Source: Salinibacterium sp. UTAS2018
Lineage (GTDB): Bacteria > Actinomycetota > Actinomycetes > Actinomycetales > Microbacteriaceae
Direction of reading: 5' to 3'
DNA length: 64,000 nucleotides
Assembly: GCF_004118935.1 (NCBI RefSeq)
Contig: NZ_CP035375.1
Span: forward strand, 806,001 to 870,000
The notes beneath the pieces are model-generated. The model made no database searches and was not told the DNA's origin. It saw nothing but the letters and a program-made list of their open reading frames with translations. Numbering within the stretch: position 1 is the first letter of the stretch; the number at the start of each line of letters is the position of its first letter. Positions 62,647 to 64,000 of the stretch are shown here, one piece after another. The translations under genes were made by a program, and so were the position numbers.

Positions 62647-64000
62647 TTGAGCGTGCGTCGCCTTCTCCTGCTTCCCCTCGTTGTTACCGCAAGCGCCGCC
62701 CTGCTTGCCGGCTGCACGGCAACCGCCGAACCGGCTGCCGATCCCGTCAACGGCGGCACTCTCGTGTATGCCACCGGTGACGCGGAGCCCGACTGCCTCG
62801 ATCCGCACGTTGGGGGAAACTACCCGCAGGGACTCATCAGCACTCAGTATCTTGAATCGCTCGTCTCGAAGAATAGCGACGGCGAGATCATCCCGTGGCT
62901 CGCCACCGACTGGACCGAAAGCGCCGACGGTCTCACGTGGGACTTCACCCTGCGCGATGACGTGAGCTTCACCGACGGCACTCCGTTTGATGCTGACGCC
63001 GTGAAGGCAAACATCGAACACTTAAAGGATCCCGACACCGCTTCCTCAACCGGCTACCTCGCTGTGGGCAAGATCGACGGCATCGAAGCCGTCGCCGCCG
63101 ACCAGGTACGTTTCACCCTGTCGACCCCCGACAGCGCTCTGCTCGAGTCGTTTTCGCAACCATGGGTGAGCATCCAATCCCCCACCGCCCTCGAGCGCGA
63201 CCAAGCAGCCAACTGCGAGAGCCCCGTGGGCACCGGCCCGTTCGTCGTCACCGAGTGGGTCAAGCAGCAATCGATCTCTCTTGAGCGCAACGACGCCTAC
63301 AACTCGGCACCGGCTGACGCCGAGCACAGCGGTGCGGCCCGTCTCGACGCCATCGAGTGGCGCTTCATTCCGGATGCCGCCACTCGCTACGCGGCTCTCC
63401 AGTCGGGCGATGTCGACGTGATCGACAACGCGCAGCCCAACAACATCTCGTCCGCCGCCGACGTGGCCACCATCGAAGAACTCGATGCACCGCGGCCCGG
63501 CGCCGCCAACCGCATCGAGCTGAACTCGGGCAAGGAGCCGTTTGACGATGTCCGCGTTCGTGAAGCCTTCATCCGGTCGGTGGATGTGAACCCCGGTATC
63601 GACAGCCTCTTCTTCGGTACAGCCGAACGTTCGTACTCTGTGCTCTCGAGCGTCGAGCCTGCGGGCATCTCGACCCCCGACGTGTTCTCCACTGACCCGG
63701 AGGCGGCCAAGACGCTGCTCGACGACGCCGGCTGGAACACGATCGACGCCGACGGCTACCGCACGAAAGACGGCGAGCGCCTGAGCCTCACCTTCCCCAT
63801 CAGCACGAACCAGTCAATCCCGGCCGAGCAGTCACTCTTTGAGCAGATTCAGGCTTCCGCGAAAGACGCGGGCTTCGAGGTCATCCTGCAGCCGACAGAT
63901 TTGTCGTCCTGGTATGGCGCTCTGTTTACGAACGAGTACAACCTCGTGAGCGCTCCGTATACGAAGGTCGGCGCTGACGTGCTGCGTATCCTGTACCACT
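62647..64000 (+). CDS. ABC transporter substrate-binding lipoprotein, family 5 (peptide/nickel type), partial
   Basis: 451 codons visible, open at the right edge. TTG 62647 is taken as the start because AAAGGA lies 5-6 nt upstream; GTG 62653 is an alternative. Signal peptide with lipobox LLAGCTAT. The family-5 signature is present: LVSKNSDGEIIPWLATDWTESADGLTWDFTLRDDVSFTDGTPFDADAVKANIEHL. Later features typical of DppA/OppA-like proteins: NCESPVGTGPFVVTEW, DDVRVREAFIRSVDVNPGI, and PEAAKTLLDDAGW. Probably the first gene of a peptide-type importer whose permeases lie beyond the window. Substrate not assignable. Confidence 0.92.
   Translation, partial: MSVRRLLLLPLVVTASAALLAGCTATAEPAADPVNGGTLVYATGDAEPDCLDPHVGGNYPQGLISTQYLESLVSKNSDGEIIPWLATDWTESADGLTWDFTLRDDVSFTDGTPFDADAVKANIEHLKDPDTASSTGYLAVGKIDGIEAVAADQVRFTLSTPDSALLESFSQPWVSIQSPTALERDQAANCESPVGTGPFVVTEWVKQQSISLERNDAYNSAPADAEHSGAARLDAIEWRFIPDAATRYAALQSGDVDVIDNAQPNNISSAADVATIEELDAPRPGAANRIELNSGKEPFDDVRVREAFIRSVDVNPGIDSLFFGTAERSYSVLSSVEPAGISTPDVFSTDPEAAKTLLDDAGWNTIDADGYRTKDGERLSLTFPISTNQSIPAEQSLFEQIQASAKDAGFEVILQPTDLSSWYGALFTNEYNLVSAPYTKVGADVLRILYH

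Overview
The window looks like a chromosomal segment of a high-GC actinobacterium, most likely family Microbacteriaceae. The signs are the block ileS-folC-DUF4233-ndk / rne / rplU-rpmA-obg-proB-proA / nadD-rsfS, a DUF3516-type helicase, DUF2510-TM2 and DUF4233 proteins, a translational-type ileS T-box, and a dozen genes whose start codon lies exactly where transcription should begin (TANNNT, 5-6 nt, ATG/GTG). The family assignment is inferred from gene content; no search was run. I see no integrase, transposase, phage gene, rRNA or CRISPR array.

Left part (1-22 kb). A quaternary-amine osmolyte ABC importer runs leftwards off the window edge, with a TetR-type regulator beside it. Then come housekeeping and maintenance genes: an SRAP abasic-site protein, an App1-like phosphatase, a GH15 glycosidase overlapping an FUSC-type membrane protein, a lipoprotein GH3 beta-N-acetylglucosaminidase, a UbiA prenyltransferase, an MFS exporter, a large Ski2-like helicase, an EamA transporter, an unusual SDR protein, a KhtT/KhtU-like K+/H+ antiporter pair, a TM2 protein and a DUF2130 coiled-coil protein.

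Middle accessory block (22.2-33.1 kb). One seven-gene operon on the minus strand is controlled by a LacI-type repressor. In transcription order it encodes a GH42 beta-galactosidase, a sugar ABC importer (binding protein and two permeases, no ATPase), an aldose-dehydrogenase-like aldo/keto reductase, a GMC flavoprotein fused to a gluconate-dehydrogenase subunit-3-like domain, and a sorbitol/xylitol-type zinc dehydrogenase. Two identical 14-bp operators flank the likely promoter. The set suggests uptake and hydrolysis of a beta-galactoside-like sugar followed by oxidation of the released sugar. A tRNA-Ala(GGC) gene borders the block. This is the most interesting region of the window.

Right part (33.8-64 kb). 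MetNIQ methionine importer; rsfS, a Pro/Ala-rich tail-anchored protein, nadD, proA, proB, obg, rpmA and rplU; a small cluster with a YcgR/YcgQ-like permease pair and a membrane-anchored extracellular protein; RNase E/G, separated by a symmetric divergent promoter from a VKOR-family gene; ndk-DUF4233-folC-ileS with an ileS T-box; a DUF1648 membrane protein with its GntR regulator; an NhaP-type antiporter; a TehA/Mae1-type transporter; BioY; and the start of a family-5 solute-binding lipoprotein that runs off the right edge.
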